Positions 8,662 through 16,607 of a stretch of DNA of 64,000 nucleotides are shown in pieces. The stretch comes from Streptomyces sp. APSN-46.1 (GTDB lineage Bacteria; Actinomycetota; Actinomycetes; Streptomycetales; Streptomycetaceae). Both the position numbers and the translations under genes were made by a program. Location of the stretch: contig NZ_JALGRF010000006.1 of assembly GCF_022815725.1 (NCBI RefSeq), positions 1 to 64,000 of the forward strand. Reading direction: 5' to 3'. The notes under the pieces are model-generated. The model saw only the letters and a list, made by a program, of their open reading frames with translations. It did not search any database and was not told the DNA's origin. Positions within the stretch are counted from its first letter, which is position 1; each line of letters starts with the position of its first letter.

Positions 8662-9873
8662 CTACTGACCCGCGTCCTCCGCGTTGAGGCCCAGGCCGGG
8701 CAGGAGGCCCGGGAGGAGGGGCGGGAGGGTGATGTCCGGCTTGGGGAGTTCCGGGGTTGCCGCCGAGGGGGCGGGCGACTGGCCCGCGGGCGGGTTCAGG
8801 AGCTCGCCGGTGCCGCCCAGGAGGCCGCCGGGGGACGCCGGCTGGCTCGCCGTACCCCCTGCCGGTGCCGAGGGGCTGTTGTGGCCGCCGGGCGACGAGG
8901 CACCCGGAGACGCGGCCGGGTGCTGCTTTCCGGCGGGCGCGCTCGGCTTGGCCGATGACCCCGCCCCGCTCCGCGGCTGCTCCGGTGGCTTGGGGAGCAG
9001 GCTCTGCAGCGGCGCCACGTCATCGTCTATGGCCTGGAAGACCGACTCCACCTCACCGCCCACGTCCGTGAGCTGCGCCGGGAGTTTCTCCCGGAGCCGG
9101 CCCCACGCGTCGCGGTGCGAGCGGGAGAACGACGACAGGGTCTGGATCGGGCCGAGCGAGCCGTCCCGGTGGTAGGCCGCGTGGAGGAGCCGGTGGCCCT
9201 CCGACGCGTCGTGCTTCATGCCCGCCAGCGCTCGGCGGATCTCGCCCACGGACTCGTGGTCCAGTGCGCCCGTACGGCCGCGCTCCATCAGCCTGCGGGC
9301 CTCCGACAGCCGGTTCGAGGCCTGGTCGAGATAGAGCTCGCCCCGGTCCGCGTCCTCGTCGGCCATCCCGAGCTTCAGGTCCTCCATACCCCGCTTGATC
9401 GGGTAGAGGGAGTCACCCGGCAGGGCGTCCGTACTGGCAGCGGCCACTCCGCTGAAAGCCCCCGCGGCCACACCCACGGTGAGGCCTCCCGCTGCGATGC
9501 CCTTGGACCAGCGGGAGCGGGGCCGCAATTTCCGGAGCGAGGTCGCCCGGTGGGCGCCGCGGCCGGTCCGCTGCTCGGGCACCAGAGGGTCCGGGGCAGC
9601 ACCGCCCCCGGCCCTCTCCTCCAACACCAGGGCCTCCATGGCGGCCACGAGCTGAGCTCGCTGCACCACTTTGACGTCGGCGTCCAATTGCGGGCGCGGC
9701 AGTTCGCCGAGCGCGCTCGCCAAGGCCAACAGCCGGTCGTGGTCAGCAGGTTCGGCAGGTGCCTCGGACTGCTCGGCCGCCGGGTCCGGTTCCGGAAGAT
9801 CGAATGGGTTCCGATCCTCCAGGGCCTGGGCGAAGGCGTTCGCCCGCCGGTGCGGAGTCACGTTCGCGATCAC
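8662..9873 (-). CDS. rsbN: Anti-sigma factor RsbN (membrane-bound, controls BldN)
   Basis: 403 aa from GTG 9873. AGGAGG at 9884-9889 stands 10 bases before this GTG but almost touches the upstream GTG 9882, so 9873 is preferred. A cytoplasmic N-terminal region of about 150 residues is followed by one membrane helix (GGLTVGVAAGAFSGVAAA) and an outer DUF5667-like region starting DALPGDSLYPIKRGMED. The C-terminal tail of some 100 residues is Pro/Ser/Gly-rich. In Streptomyces RsbN holds sigma BldN inactive until aerial development. The gene lies just downstream of bldN on the same strand, as expected. Identification rests on this linkage and topology. Confidence 0.88.
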   Translation of the reverse strand: MIANVTPHRRANAFAQALEDRNPFDLPEPDPAAEQSEAPAEPADHDRLLALASALGELPRPQLDADVKVVQRAQLVAAMEALVLEERAGGGAAPDPLVPEQRTGRGAHRATSLRKLRPRSRWSKGIAAGGLTVGVAAGAFSGVAAASTDALPGDSLYPIKRGMEDLKLGMADEDADRGELYLDQASNRLSEARRLMERGRTGALDHESVGEIRRALAGMKHDASEGHRLLHAAYHRDGSLGPIQTLSSFSRSHRDAWGRLREKLPAQLTDVGGEVESVFQAIDDDVAPLQSLLPKPPEQPRSGAGSSAKPSAPAGKQHPAASPGASSPGGHNSPSAPAGGTASQPASPGGLLGGTGELLNPPAGQSPAPSAATPELPKPDITLPPLLPGLLPGLGLNAEDAGQ

Positions 9874-10098
9874 TGGCGGCACCTCCTCTCGTCATGACGA
9901 TCGACTCCCCAAGGTGTCCGGAAGGTTGCCTTCCTTGAGCACATCCACACTTTCGAGTGAGCGGCTTCGGGCAAAGCGTGTCCACAGGGAGCCTGCATTC
10001 CGCACAACGAGCGGCGCGGCACTTGGGTTACGGACGAAGGATGATCGGACCACAGCGTCATCAGAGTCAGGCAGTTCGTCGTAGGCGTGGGGATGCCC

Positions 10099-10914
10099 TC
10101 AGCGGGCATCGTCCGGGAGCAGGCGGGCCAGGGTGCGGACCGCCCGGTACTGGAGCGTCTTGATGGCTCCCTCGTTCTTCCCCATCACGCGGGCCGTCTC
10201 GGCGACCGAGAGGCCCTGGAGGAAGCGCAGGGTCACGCACTCCTGCTGCTGCGGGTTGAGTTTGCGTACGGCCTCCAGCAGGGCCGCGTTGGAGAGGGAT
10301 TCCAGGACCGAGTCCTCGGGGGACCGTTCCACCTCGTTCGCGTCCAGCATTTCGCCAGTGGTCACTTCCAGGCGGAAGCGGCTGGACTTGAAGTGGTCCG
10401 CGACGAGGTTGCGGGCGATCGTCACGAGCCAGGCGCCGAAGTCGCGGCCCTGCCAGGTGAAGGTGGAGATGCGGCGCAGGGCGCGCAGGAAGGTCTCGCT
10501 GGTGAGATCCTCCGCCGTCGCCTTGCCGCCGACGCGGTAGTAGATGTACCGGTAGACGGTGTCGCTGTACTGGTCGTAGAGCCGGCCGAAGGCCTCCGCC
10601 TCTCCGGCCTGGGCGCGTTCGACCAGGTCCATCATGCGGGCCTGGTCGCTGTCCGCGGTGGGGCGGCGGGCGGTGGGGGCGCTCGTGCCGGCGGCGGTGC
10701 CGCCCGCGCTCGCGGCCGTACGACCGCGTCTGCCCACGGTCGCTCCGCCGTCGGTCAGGGCATAGCAAGGACCGGCCGGGCCGAGGCCGGCAGGGACCGC
10801 GGCGGCGAAGGCGGGGACGGCGTACGCGGTGGGGACGAAGCCGCGCAGGTGGTCGAGGACCGTTGCGCGCAGCGTAGCCAGGCCCGAGGCGTCAACCCCG
10901 ACAGGTGGGTACAC
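10099..10914 (-). CDS. bldN: Developmental ECF sigma factor BldN
   Basis: 271 aa. Residues 1 to about 92 form the BldN-type N-terminal extension (MYPPVGVDASGLATLRATV), which in Streptomyces is a pro-sequence removed by proteolysis. Region 2 begins near DLVERAQAGEAEAFGRLYDQYSD and continues to DFGAWLVTIARNLVADH; region 4 is LNPQQQECVTLRFLQGLSVAETARVMGKNEGAIKTLQYRA. BldN directs genes for aerial hyphae such as chaplins and rodlins. GTG 10914 has GGGAG at the right distance. The gap to rsbN is 225 bases with no gene seen. Confidence 0.93.
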   Translation of the reverse strand: MYPPVGVDASGLATLRATVLDHLRGFVPTAYAVPAFAAAVPAGLGPAGPCYALTDGGATVGRRGRTAASAGGTAAGTSAPTARRPTADSDQARMMDLVERAQAGEAEAFGRLYDQYSDTVYRYIYYRVGGKATAEDLTSETFLRALRRISTFTWQGRDFGAWLVTIARNLVADHFKSSRFRLEVTTGEMLDANEVERSPEDSVLESLSNAALLEAVRKLNPQQQECVTLRFLQGLSVAETARVMGKNEGAIKTLQYRAVRTLARLLPDDAR

Positions 10915-11223
10915 GGGACTCCCAGAGGCAGAGCTTCCATCACGTGCAGTGCGGGACCGTTCACCCGTCGTGGCGACAGATGACCGGTGGCATGCGTTTG
11001 AGGAGAATAACGCTTCGTACAGGCAGTGCTACACCCAGTTGCTCAAATCACCGGTTCCGACACTTCTGTTGCGTGTCGAGGGCATATTCAGTCGCAGTTG
11101 GTGATCGATTCTTGATCGATTGGATACGCGGAATGGACGCTTCCGCGGTGGCTCGCGACCGAGTCGGGCATGCCGGAGTGCCCCGCCGGACGCGGGGGTA
11201 GGGCTGGGGGAATGCCGCCGTCG
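10915..11223. other. Non-coding region upstream of bldN
   Basis: 309 bases without a supported gene. It should hold the bldN promoter on the minus strand. The only structure I can point to is a pair of direct repeats, TGATCGATT at 11102-11110 and again at 11113-11121, about 190 bases before the bldN start. The stretch 10990-11130 is noticeably less GC-rich than its surroundings. Confidence 0.5.
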
Positions 11224-12204
11224 CTAGCGGCGGCGGCGGTGCAGGGCGATGGCGGCGGCCGTGCCGCCCGCGATCGCGCCGACTCCGGCGGCCGCGGGGA
11301 CGCCGACCTTCACGGCCTTGCGGCCGGTGCGATAGTCGCGCAGCCGCCAGTCGTTGGCCCTGGCATGCTTGCGCAGTTTTGTGTCGGGATTGATCGCGTA
11401 CGGGTGTCCGACCAGCGACAGCATCGGGATGTCGTTGTGCGAATCGCTGTACGCGGCGCAGCGTTCGAGATCGAGCCCCTCGGCGGCGGCCAGCGCGCGC
11501 ACCGCCTCCGCCTTGGCGGGGCCGTGCAGCGGCTCGCCGACGAGCCGGCCGGTGTAGACGCCGTCCACGGATTCGGCGACGGTGCCCAGGGCCCCGGTCA
11601 GGCCGAGGCGGCGGGCGATGATCGTGGCCGTCTCGACGGGGGCGGCGGTGACGAGCCATACCTTCTGGCCGGCGTCGAGGTGGGCCTGGGCCAGGGCGCG
11701 GGTGCCCGGCCAGATCCGCTCGGCCATGTACTCGTCGTAGATCTCCTCGCCGATGGCCATGAGTTCGCAGACTTTATGGCCCTTGACGATGGACAGGGCG
11801 CTGTCGCGGGCGTCCTGCATGTGCTCGGGGTCCTCGACGCCGGCCAACCGGAACCAGGCCTGCTGCCAGGCGAAGCGGGCGAGCTCGCGGCGGCGGAAGA
11901 ACTCCCGCTTGTAGAGGCCGCGGCCGAAGTGGAAGATGGCGGCGCCCTGCATGACCGTGTTGTCGAGGTCGAAGAAGGCGGCGGCCAGGTCGTCGCCGAC
12001 GACGGGGAACGGGGGCGGGGCCGCCTCGGCGGCTTCCTCGGCCTCCGGCCGCACCGTTGTGACCTCGGTGTACGCGGTGATGTCCGGCTCCGGCGCCTCG
12101 GTCAGAGCGGTCTTGCGGGCGGCTTCGGCCGAGGCCTCGCCTGCCAGCACGCTCCGCGCGGTCGCGGAGCGCCTACGGGGGGTGAGCCATCCCAGAGCGG
12201 CCAT
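11224..12204 (-). CDS. HAD-IB family phosphatase, membrane-anchored
   Basis: 326 aa. A variable N-terminal 75 residues lead to HAD motif I, AAFFDLDNTVMQGAAIFHF. Motif II is in KVWLVTAAPVETA and motif IV is AAYSDSHNDIPMLSLVGHPYAINPD, which matches the SerB-like IB subclass. The last 25 residues (GVPAAAGVGAIAGGTAAAIALHRRRR) look like a C-terminal membrane anchor. Related proteins dephosphorylate phosphoserine or lysophosphatidate-type substrates; which one cannot be told. It precedes bldN on the same strand but 309 bases separate them. Confidence 0.87.
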   Translation of the reverse strand: MAALGWLTPRRRSATARSVLAGEASAEAARKTALTEAPEPDITAYTEVTTVRPEAEEAAEAAPPPFPVVGDDLAAAFFDLDNTVMQGAAIFHFGRGLYKREFFRRRELARFAWQQAWFRLAGVEDPEHMQDARDSALSIVKGHKVCELMAIGEEIYDEYMAERIWPGTRALAQAHLDAGQKVWLVTAAPVETATIIARRLGLTGALGTVAESVDGVYTGRLVGEPLHGPAKAEAVRALAAAEGLDLERCAAYSDSHNDIPMLSLVGHPYAINPDTKLRKHARANDWRLRDYRTGRKAVKVGVPAAAGVGAIAGGTAAAIALHRRRR

Positions 12205-12310
12205 GACGCGAGCATAGCCACTGTGTTCGGGAGTTCCCGAACCGTCCGGATGCGGAGGCGTGAACTCTTCGGGGCGGGGGTGTTACGGGCGGCGCGGGAG
12301 AATGGGGGGC

Positions 12311-12589
12311 ATGAGCCCTTTGCTGCGTCGTAAGGAAAAGAAGCGTCCCGGGGAGCGGATGGTCACGCTCATCGGGAAGCCGGGGTGCCATCTCTGTGAT
12401 GACGCCCAGGAGGTGATCGAGAACGTTTGCGCCGAGACCGGTGCGCAGTGGGAGAAGAAAGATATTTCGCAGGACGAGGAGCTCTACCGGCTCCACTGGG
12501 AGCAGATCCCGGTGGTGTTGGTCGACGGCGAACAGCACACCTTCTGGCGAGTGAACCCTGACCGGCTGCGCCGGGCGTTGGGAGGCTGA
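12311..12589 (+). CDS. Glutaredoxin family protein
   Basis: 92 aa from ATG 12311 with a G-run Shine-Dalgarno; an upstream in-frame ATG at 12260 would add 17 Gly/Arg-rich residues and is less likely. MVTLIGKPGCHLCDDAQEV has the CxxC redox site and IPVVLVDGEQHTFWRVNPDRL is the cis-Pro and C-terminal part of the thioredoxin fold. Basic N-terminal tail (RRKEKKRPGERM). It precedes rex on the same strand but a separate Rex operator lies between. A role in thiol redox fits the setting. Confidence 0.88.
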   Translation: MSPLLRRKEKKRPGERMVTLIGKPGCHLCDDAQEVIENVCAETGAQWEKKDISQDEELYRLHWEQIPVVLVDGEQHTFWRVNPDRLRRALGG

Positions 12590-12768
12590 CCGCCCGGGCG
12601 GTTACCATCGTGGGCGATTTATGGGGACTCGGGGGCGTATCGATGAGGAGTGTGTACCGTCTTGCCCCCATCTGGATTTGAACGGGTTCGGCCCGTTCTT
12701 GGTTCCGCCCCCGCGCGCCCGGACCGCGTGACCCCGGTCACTTTGCTCGGACAAAGCGGACACAATCT

Positions 12769-12786
12769 TTGTGCACGCGTTCACAA
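12769..12786 (+). promoter_or_regulatory. Rex operator (ROP)
   Basis: TTGTGCACGCGTTCACAA differs at one position from the dyad TTGTGAA-N4-TTCACAA bound by Streptomyces Rex. It is 77 bases before the rex start. Rex binds such sites when NADH/NAD+ is low and releases them when NADH rises, so the operon below is expected to respond to poor respiration. Confidence 0.92.
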
Positions 12787-12862
12787 AGACATAGCCTGCA
12801 TTCGACGGGGCGGTCTTGGGACAAGTGACCGCCTGCAGCCCCGCTCATCCCGCAGGAGCATC

Positions 12863-13732
12863 GTGGCAACTGGCCGAACTCACCGACCGGCGACCCGCAG
12901 CCGAGGTATTCCCGAGGCCACAGTCGCCCGGCTTCCGCTGTACTTGCGTGCCCTCACCGCGCTCTCCGAGCGATCGGTGCCCACGGTGTCCTCCGAGGAG
13001 CTCGCTGCCGCCGCCGGAGTGAACTCCGCGAAGCTGCGCAAGGACTTCTCGTACCTCGGTTCCTACGGGACGCGCGGCGTCGGCTACGACGTCGAGTACC
13101 TCGTCTACCAGATCTCCCGCGAGCTCGGTCTGACCCAGGACTGGCCGGTCGTCATCGTCGGCATCGGCAACCTCGGCGCGGCCCTGGCCAACTACGGCGG
13201 CTTCGCCTCGCGCGGGTTCCGCGTCGCGGCGCTCATCGACGCCGACCCCGCCATGGCCGGGAAGCCGGTCGCCGGCATGCCCGTACAGCACACCGATGAT
13301 CTGGAGAAGATCATCGAGGATAACGGCGTCTCGATCGGCGTGATCGCGACCCCCGCGGGCGCGGCGCAGCAGGTGAGCGAGCGGCTGATCGCCGCCGGTG
13401 TCACCTCCATCCTGAACTTCGCGCCGACCGTGCTGTCCGTGCCGGAGGGTGTGGACGTGCGCAAGGTCGATCTGTCGATCGAGCTGCAGATCCTGGCGTT
13501 CCACGAGCAGCGCAAGGCCGGTGAGGGGGCGGCGGCGGCCAGTGCGGTCGCGGATTCCGCCGGTGACGTCGGTGGCGCCGGTGGCGTCGCTGCCGCGGAC
13601 GACGAGGCGGCGGCCGGTGTCGGGACCGGTGCCGCTCCGGCCGCGGCCTTGGTGCCGCCCGCCGGGCGGGGCGCCGCCGCCGCGCGCAAGGGCGGCCCCG
13701 ACGGAGACGTCCCGGCGGTGATGCCGGCATGA
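12863..13732 (+). CDS. rex: Redox-sensing transcriptional repressor Rex
   Basis: 289 aa from GTG 12863, with GGAG at 12854-12857; an ORF start at 12650 lies upstream of the operator and is rejected. The N-terminal winged HTH includes SSEELAAAAGVNSAKLRKDFSYLGSYGTRGVGY. The Rossmann domain has VVIVGIGNLGAALANYGGF (GxGxxG) and binds NAD(H). DLSIELQILAFHEQRK is the domain-swapped C-terminal helix. An Ala/Gly-rich tail of about 50 residues extends beyond the usual end. Stop overlaps the hemA ATG by four bases. Confidence 0.95.
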   Translation: MATGRTHRPATRSRGIPEATVARLPLYLRALTALSERSVPTVSSEELAAAAGVNSAKLRKDFSYLGSYGTRGVGYDVEYLVYQISRELGLTQDWPVVIVGIGNLGAALANYGGFASRGFRVAALIDADPAMAGKPVAGMPVQHTDDLEKIIEDNGVSIGVIATPAGAAQQVSERLIAAGVTSILNFAPTVLSVPEGVDVRKVDLSIELQILAFHEQRKAGEGAAAASAVADSAGDVGGAGGVAAADDEAAAGVGTGAAPAAALVPPAGRGAAAARKGGPDGDVPAVMPA

Positions 13733-15642
13733 GTCTGCTCGTCGTAGGGCTGAGCCACCGCAGCGCGCCCGTGAGCGTGCTGGAACGGGCCTCCCTGTCC
13801 GCCGACGCCAAGGTGAAGCTGCTGCACGACACGCTGGCGGCGGAGCCGGCGGCCGAGGCCGCGGTGCTCGCCACCTGCAACCGGATCGAGCTGTACGCGG
13901 ACGTGGACAAGTTCCACGCGGGCGTGGCCGAGCTGTCGACGCTGCTCGCGCAGCACAGCGGGGTGGCTCTGGAGGAGCTCACTCCGTACCTGTACGTGCA
14001 CTACGAGGACCGGGCGGTGCACCACCTGTTCTCGGTGGCGTGCGGGCTGGACTCGATGGTGGTCGGCGAGGGCCAGATCCTCGGCCAGATCAAGGACGCG
14101 CTGGCGCTGGGGCAGGAGCTCCACACGGCGGGTCGGCTCATCAACGACCTGTTCCAGCAGGCGCTGCGGGTCGGCAAGCGGGCGCACTCGGAGACGGGCA
14201 TCGACCGGGCCGGGCAGTCGCTGGTGACGTTCGGGCTGGAGCAGCTTGCCGTACGGGAGCCGGTGGAGCGGTGGGCCGACGGCAAGCGGGCGCTGGTGAT
14301 CGGGGCCGGGTCGATGTCCTCGCTCGCGGCGGCGACGCTCGCGCGGGTGGGCTTCGCCGAGATCGTGGTGGCGAACCGGACCGCCGAGCGGGCGGACCGT
14401 TTGGTCGAGATTCTGGTTGCCTCAGGCACGGGTGTGGTGGCGCGGGCCGTTTCCATGGCCGGGGTCGCCGGTGAGCTGACACGTGTTGACGTGGTCGTTT
14501 CCTGCACCGGTGCGACTGGGCTGGTGCTGACCGCCGATGACGTGCTCGCCGCCGTGTCCCAGGGCTCCGCCGAGGCCGCAGGCTTTGCCGCGGCGGGGCT
14601 GGACGGGGCCGGGGCTGCGCCCCAGGCCTCCCAGGGGCTCCGCCCCCGGACCCCCGCGCCTCAAACGCCGGCGGGGCTGGAAGATCGGGGCTCCGTCCCG
14701 GACCCCGCGCCTCAAGCGCCGGCGGGGCTGGGTGTGGCGGGGCTGGGTGGGCTGGGCGCCGCGGCGCAGGTGTCGGCCGAGCCGGGAGGCCGGGGCTCCG
14801 CCCCGAGCCTCGCGTCTCAAGCGCCGGCGGGGCTGGATGTGGCCGGGCTGGATGTGGCCGACGCTCGGGTTGTCGCCAAGCTTGTCGCCGCTGCCGAAGG
14901 TGGGCGGCGGTTGGCCGATGCCGGGGCCGCCAGGACCATCGCGCCTGTCGCCGGGGCGGATGGTTGTCCCGTGGACGTGTCGGCAGGTGACGGGCGGGCC
15001 GCTCTGACCGGGGTGGATGCCAACTCGCTCGAACTGCACGGGACATGGGCCGACCAGGGGGAGGCCGCCGCGCAGCGGCAGCCGCGCCGGAGCGCGCGGA
15101 CGCACCTCGACGGGGTGGCCGTACGGCTCGCGCTGCTCGACCTGGCCATGCCGCGCGACATCGACGCCGCCGTGCACCGGATCCCCGGCGTGCGGCTGGT
15201 GGACATCGAGTCGCTGGCCGAGGCATCGGCCGACGCGCCGATGGCCTCCGACGTGGACGCCGTACGGGGGATAGTCGCCGACGAGGTGGCCGCCTTCGGC
15301 GCCGCGCAGCGGGCCGCGCACATCACGCCCACCGTCGTGGCCCTGCGGGCCATGGCCGCCGAGGTCGTGGCCATGGAAGTGGCCCGCCTCGACGGGCGGC
15401 TGCCCGATCTCGACGAGCGGCAGCGGGCTGAGGTCACTCAGACCGTGCGGCGCGTCGTGGACAAGCTCCTCCACGCGCCGACCGTGCGCGTCAAGCAGCT
15501 CGCCAGCGAGCCCGGCGGCGCCGGGTACGCCGAAGCGCTGCGTGAACTCTTCGACCTCGACCCGCAGACGGTGGCCTCCGTCAGCCGGGCGGACGCGGCC
15601 GACAACGCCGACAAGAACGACGACTCAGGACGGGCATCATGA
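13729..15642 (+). CDS. hemA: Glutamyl-tRNA reductase with a large insertion
   Basis: 637 aa against about 430-470 for most bacterial enzymes. It reduces glutamyl-tRNA to glutamate-1-semialdehyde with NADPH, the first step of C5 tetrapyrrole synthesis. Nucleophile C50 sits in VLATCNRIELY; GEGQILGQIKDAL, the VIGAGSMSSLAA nucleotide site, LLDLAMPRDID and the C-terminal dimerisation helices are intact. About 180 residues (roughly 276-457) are inserted in the NADPH-binding domain between CTGATGLVLTADDV and HLDGVAVRLALLDLA. Three copies of a dispersed DNA repeat code for part of it. Overlaps rex and hemC by four bases each. Confidence 0.94.
   Translation: MSLLVVGLSHRSAPVSVLERASLSADAKVKLLHDTLAAEPAAEAAVLATCNRIELYADVDKFHAGVAELSTLLAQHSGVALEELTPYLYVHYEDRAVHHLFSVACGLDSMVVGEGQILGQIKDALALGQELHTAGRLINDLFQQALRVGKRAHSETGIDRAGQSLVTFGLEQLAVREPVERWADGKRALVIGAGSMSSLAAATLARVGFAEIVVANRTAERADRLVEILVASGTGVVARAVSMAGVAGELTRVDVVVSCTGATGLVLTADDVLAAVSQGSAEAAGFAAAGLDGAGAAPQASQGLRPRTPAPQTPAGLEDRGSVPDPAPQAPAGLGVAGLGGLGAAAQVSAEPGGRGSAPSLASQAPAGLDVAGLDVADARVVAKLVAAAEGGRRLADAGAARTIAPVAGADGCPVDVSAGDGRAALTGVDANSLELHGTWADQGEAAAQRQPRRSARTHLDGVAVRLALLDLAMPRDIDAAVHRIPGVRLVDIESLAEASADAPMASDVDAVRGIVADEVAAFGAAQRAAHITPTVVALRAMAAEVVAMEVARLDGRLPDLDERQRAEVTQTVRRVVDKLLHAPTVRVKQLASEPGGAGYAEALRELFDLDPQTVASVSRADAADNADKNDDSGRAS
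14634..14836 (+). repeat. Three dispersed-repeat copies inside hemA
   Basis: Copies at 14634-14680, 14687-14731 and 14792-14836 match the intergenic element at 8550. All are in the same orientation and in frame, translated as GLRPRTPAPQTPAGLE, GSVPDPAPQAPAGLG and GSAPSLASQAPAGLD. Copy 1 is two bases longer than the others. Confidence 0.9.
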
Positions 15643-16607
15643 ATCCACGTCTCGACCGGCCCCTGCGGCTCGGCACGCGGCGCAGCAAGCTGGCCATGTC
15701 CCAGTCCGGACATGTCGCCGACGCGGTACGGGCGATCACCGGTCGGCCCGTCGAGCTCGTGGAGATCACGACGTACGGTGACGTGTCGCGGGAGAGCCTC
15801 GCCCAGATCGGCGGGACGGGTGTGTTCGTCACCGCCCTGCGCGACGCGCTGCTGCGCGGTGAGGTCGACTTCGCCGTGCACTCGCTGAAGGACCTGCCGA
15901 CCACGCAGCCCGAGGACCTCGTGATCGCGGCGATGCCGCCGCGCGAGGACCCGCGCGACGCGCTGGTCGCCCGTGACGGCATGACCTTCGAGCAGCTCCC
16001 CGACGGGGCCCGGATCGGTACCGGGTCGCCGCGCCGGACGGCGCAGCTCCACCACTACGCGCGCACCCTCGGGAAGCGCGTCGAGACCGTCGCCATTCGG
16101 GGGAATGTCGACACCCGGATCGGGTTCGTGCGCGACGGCGAGCTCGATGCCGTCGTCCTCGCGGCCGCCGGACTCAACCGGATCGGTCGCGGTGATGAAG
16201 CGACCGACCTGCTGTCGGTCGACAACGTGCTGCCGGCTCCGGGCCAGGGTGCCCTCGCCGTGGAGTGCCTCGCGTCCGACGCGGAACTCATCGCCGCGCT
16301 CGGCGAGCTCGACGACCCGTTGACCCGGGCCGCCGTGACCGCCGAGCGCTCCCTGCTCGCCGCCCTGGAGGCCGGCTGCAGTGCCCCCGTGGGCGCGCTC
16401 GCCGACCTGTTGGTTGATGGGCAGACTGTCAATGAAATGCGCCTGCGCGGCGTCGTCGGTACCCTCGACGGCTCGACGCTGGTGCAGCTGTCCACCACCG
16501 GTCCCGTGCCCCAGTCGTACGACGAGGCCATGGCGCTCGGCCGCGAACTCGCGGACGAGATGCTGGCCAAGGGCGCGGCCGGTCTGATGGGGGAGCGATC
16601 GCTTTGA
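15639..16607 (+). CDS. hemC: Hydroxymethylbilane synthase
   Basis: 322 aa. Joins four porphobilinogen units into the linear tetrapyrrole hydroxymethylbilane. LRLGTRRSKLAMSQ opens domain 1, FAVHSLKDLPT (with the catalytic Asp-containing region), RIGTGSPRRTAQL and VAIRGNVDTR line the active site, and ALEAGCSAPVGA carries the Cys that binds the dipyrromethane cofactor. Length is normal. ATG 15639 overlaps the hemA stop, and the stop overlaps the TTG of hemD. Confidence 0.96.
   Translation: MNPRLDRPLRLGTRRSKLAMSQSGHVADAVRAITGRPVELVEITTYGDVSRESLAQIGGTGVFVTALRDALLRGEVDFAVHSLKDLPTTQPEDLVIAAMPPREDPRDALVARDGMTFEQLPDGARIGTGSPRRTAQLHHYARTLGKRVETVAIRGNVDTRIGFVRDGELDAVVLAAAGLNRIGRGDEATDLLSVDNVLPAPGQGALAVECLASDAELIAALGELDDPLTRAAVTAERSLLAALEAGCSAPVGALADLLVDGQTVNEMRLRGVVGTLDGSTLVQLSTTGPVPQSYDEAMALGRELADEMLAKGAAGLMGERSL

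Noticed and set aside
12590..12768. Cobalamin or other riboswitch before the heme operon
   Set aside because: No conserved riboswitch core such as a B12 box was seen; the Rex operator explains the control.
12650..12862. Upstream start for rex
   Set aside because: Reads through the Rex operator and gives non-conserved residues; GTG 12863 has a ribosome site and the expected N-terminus.
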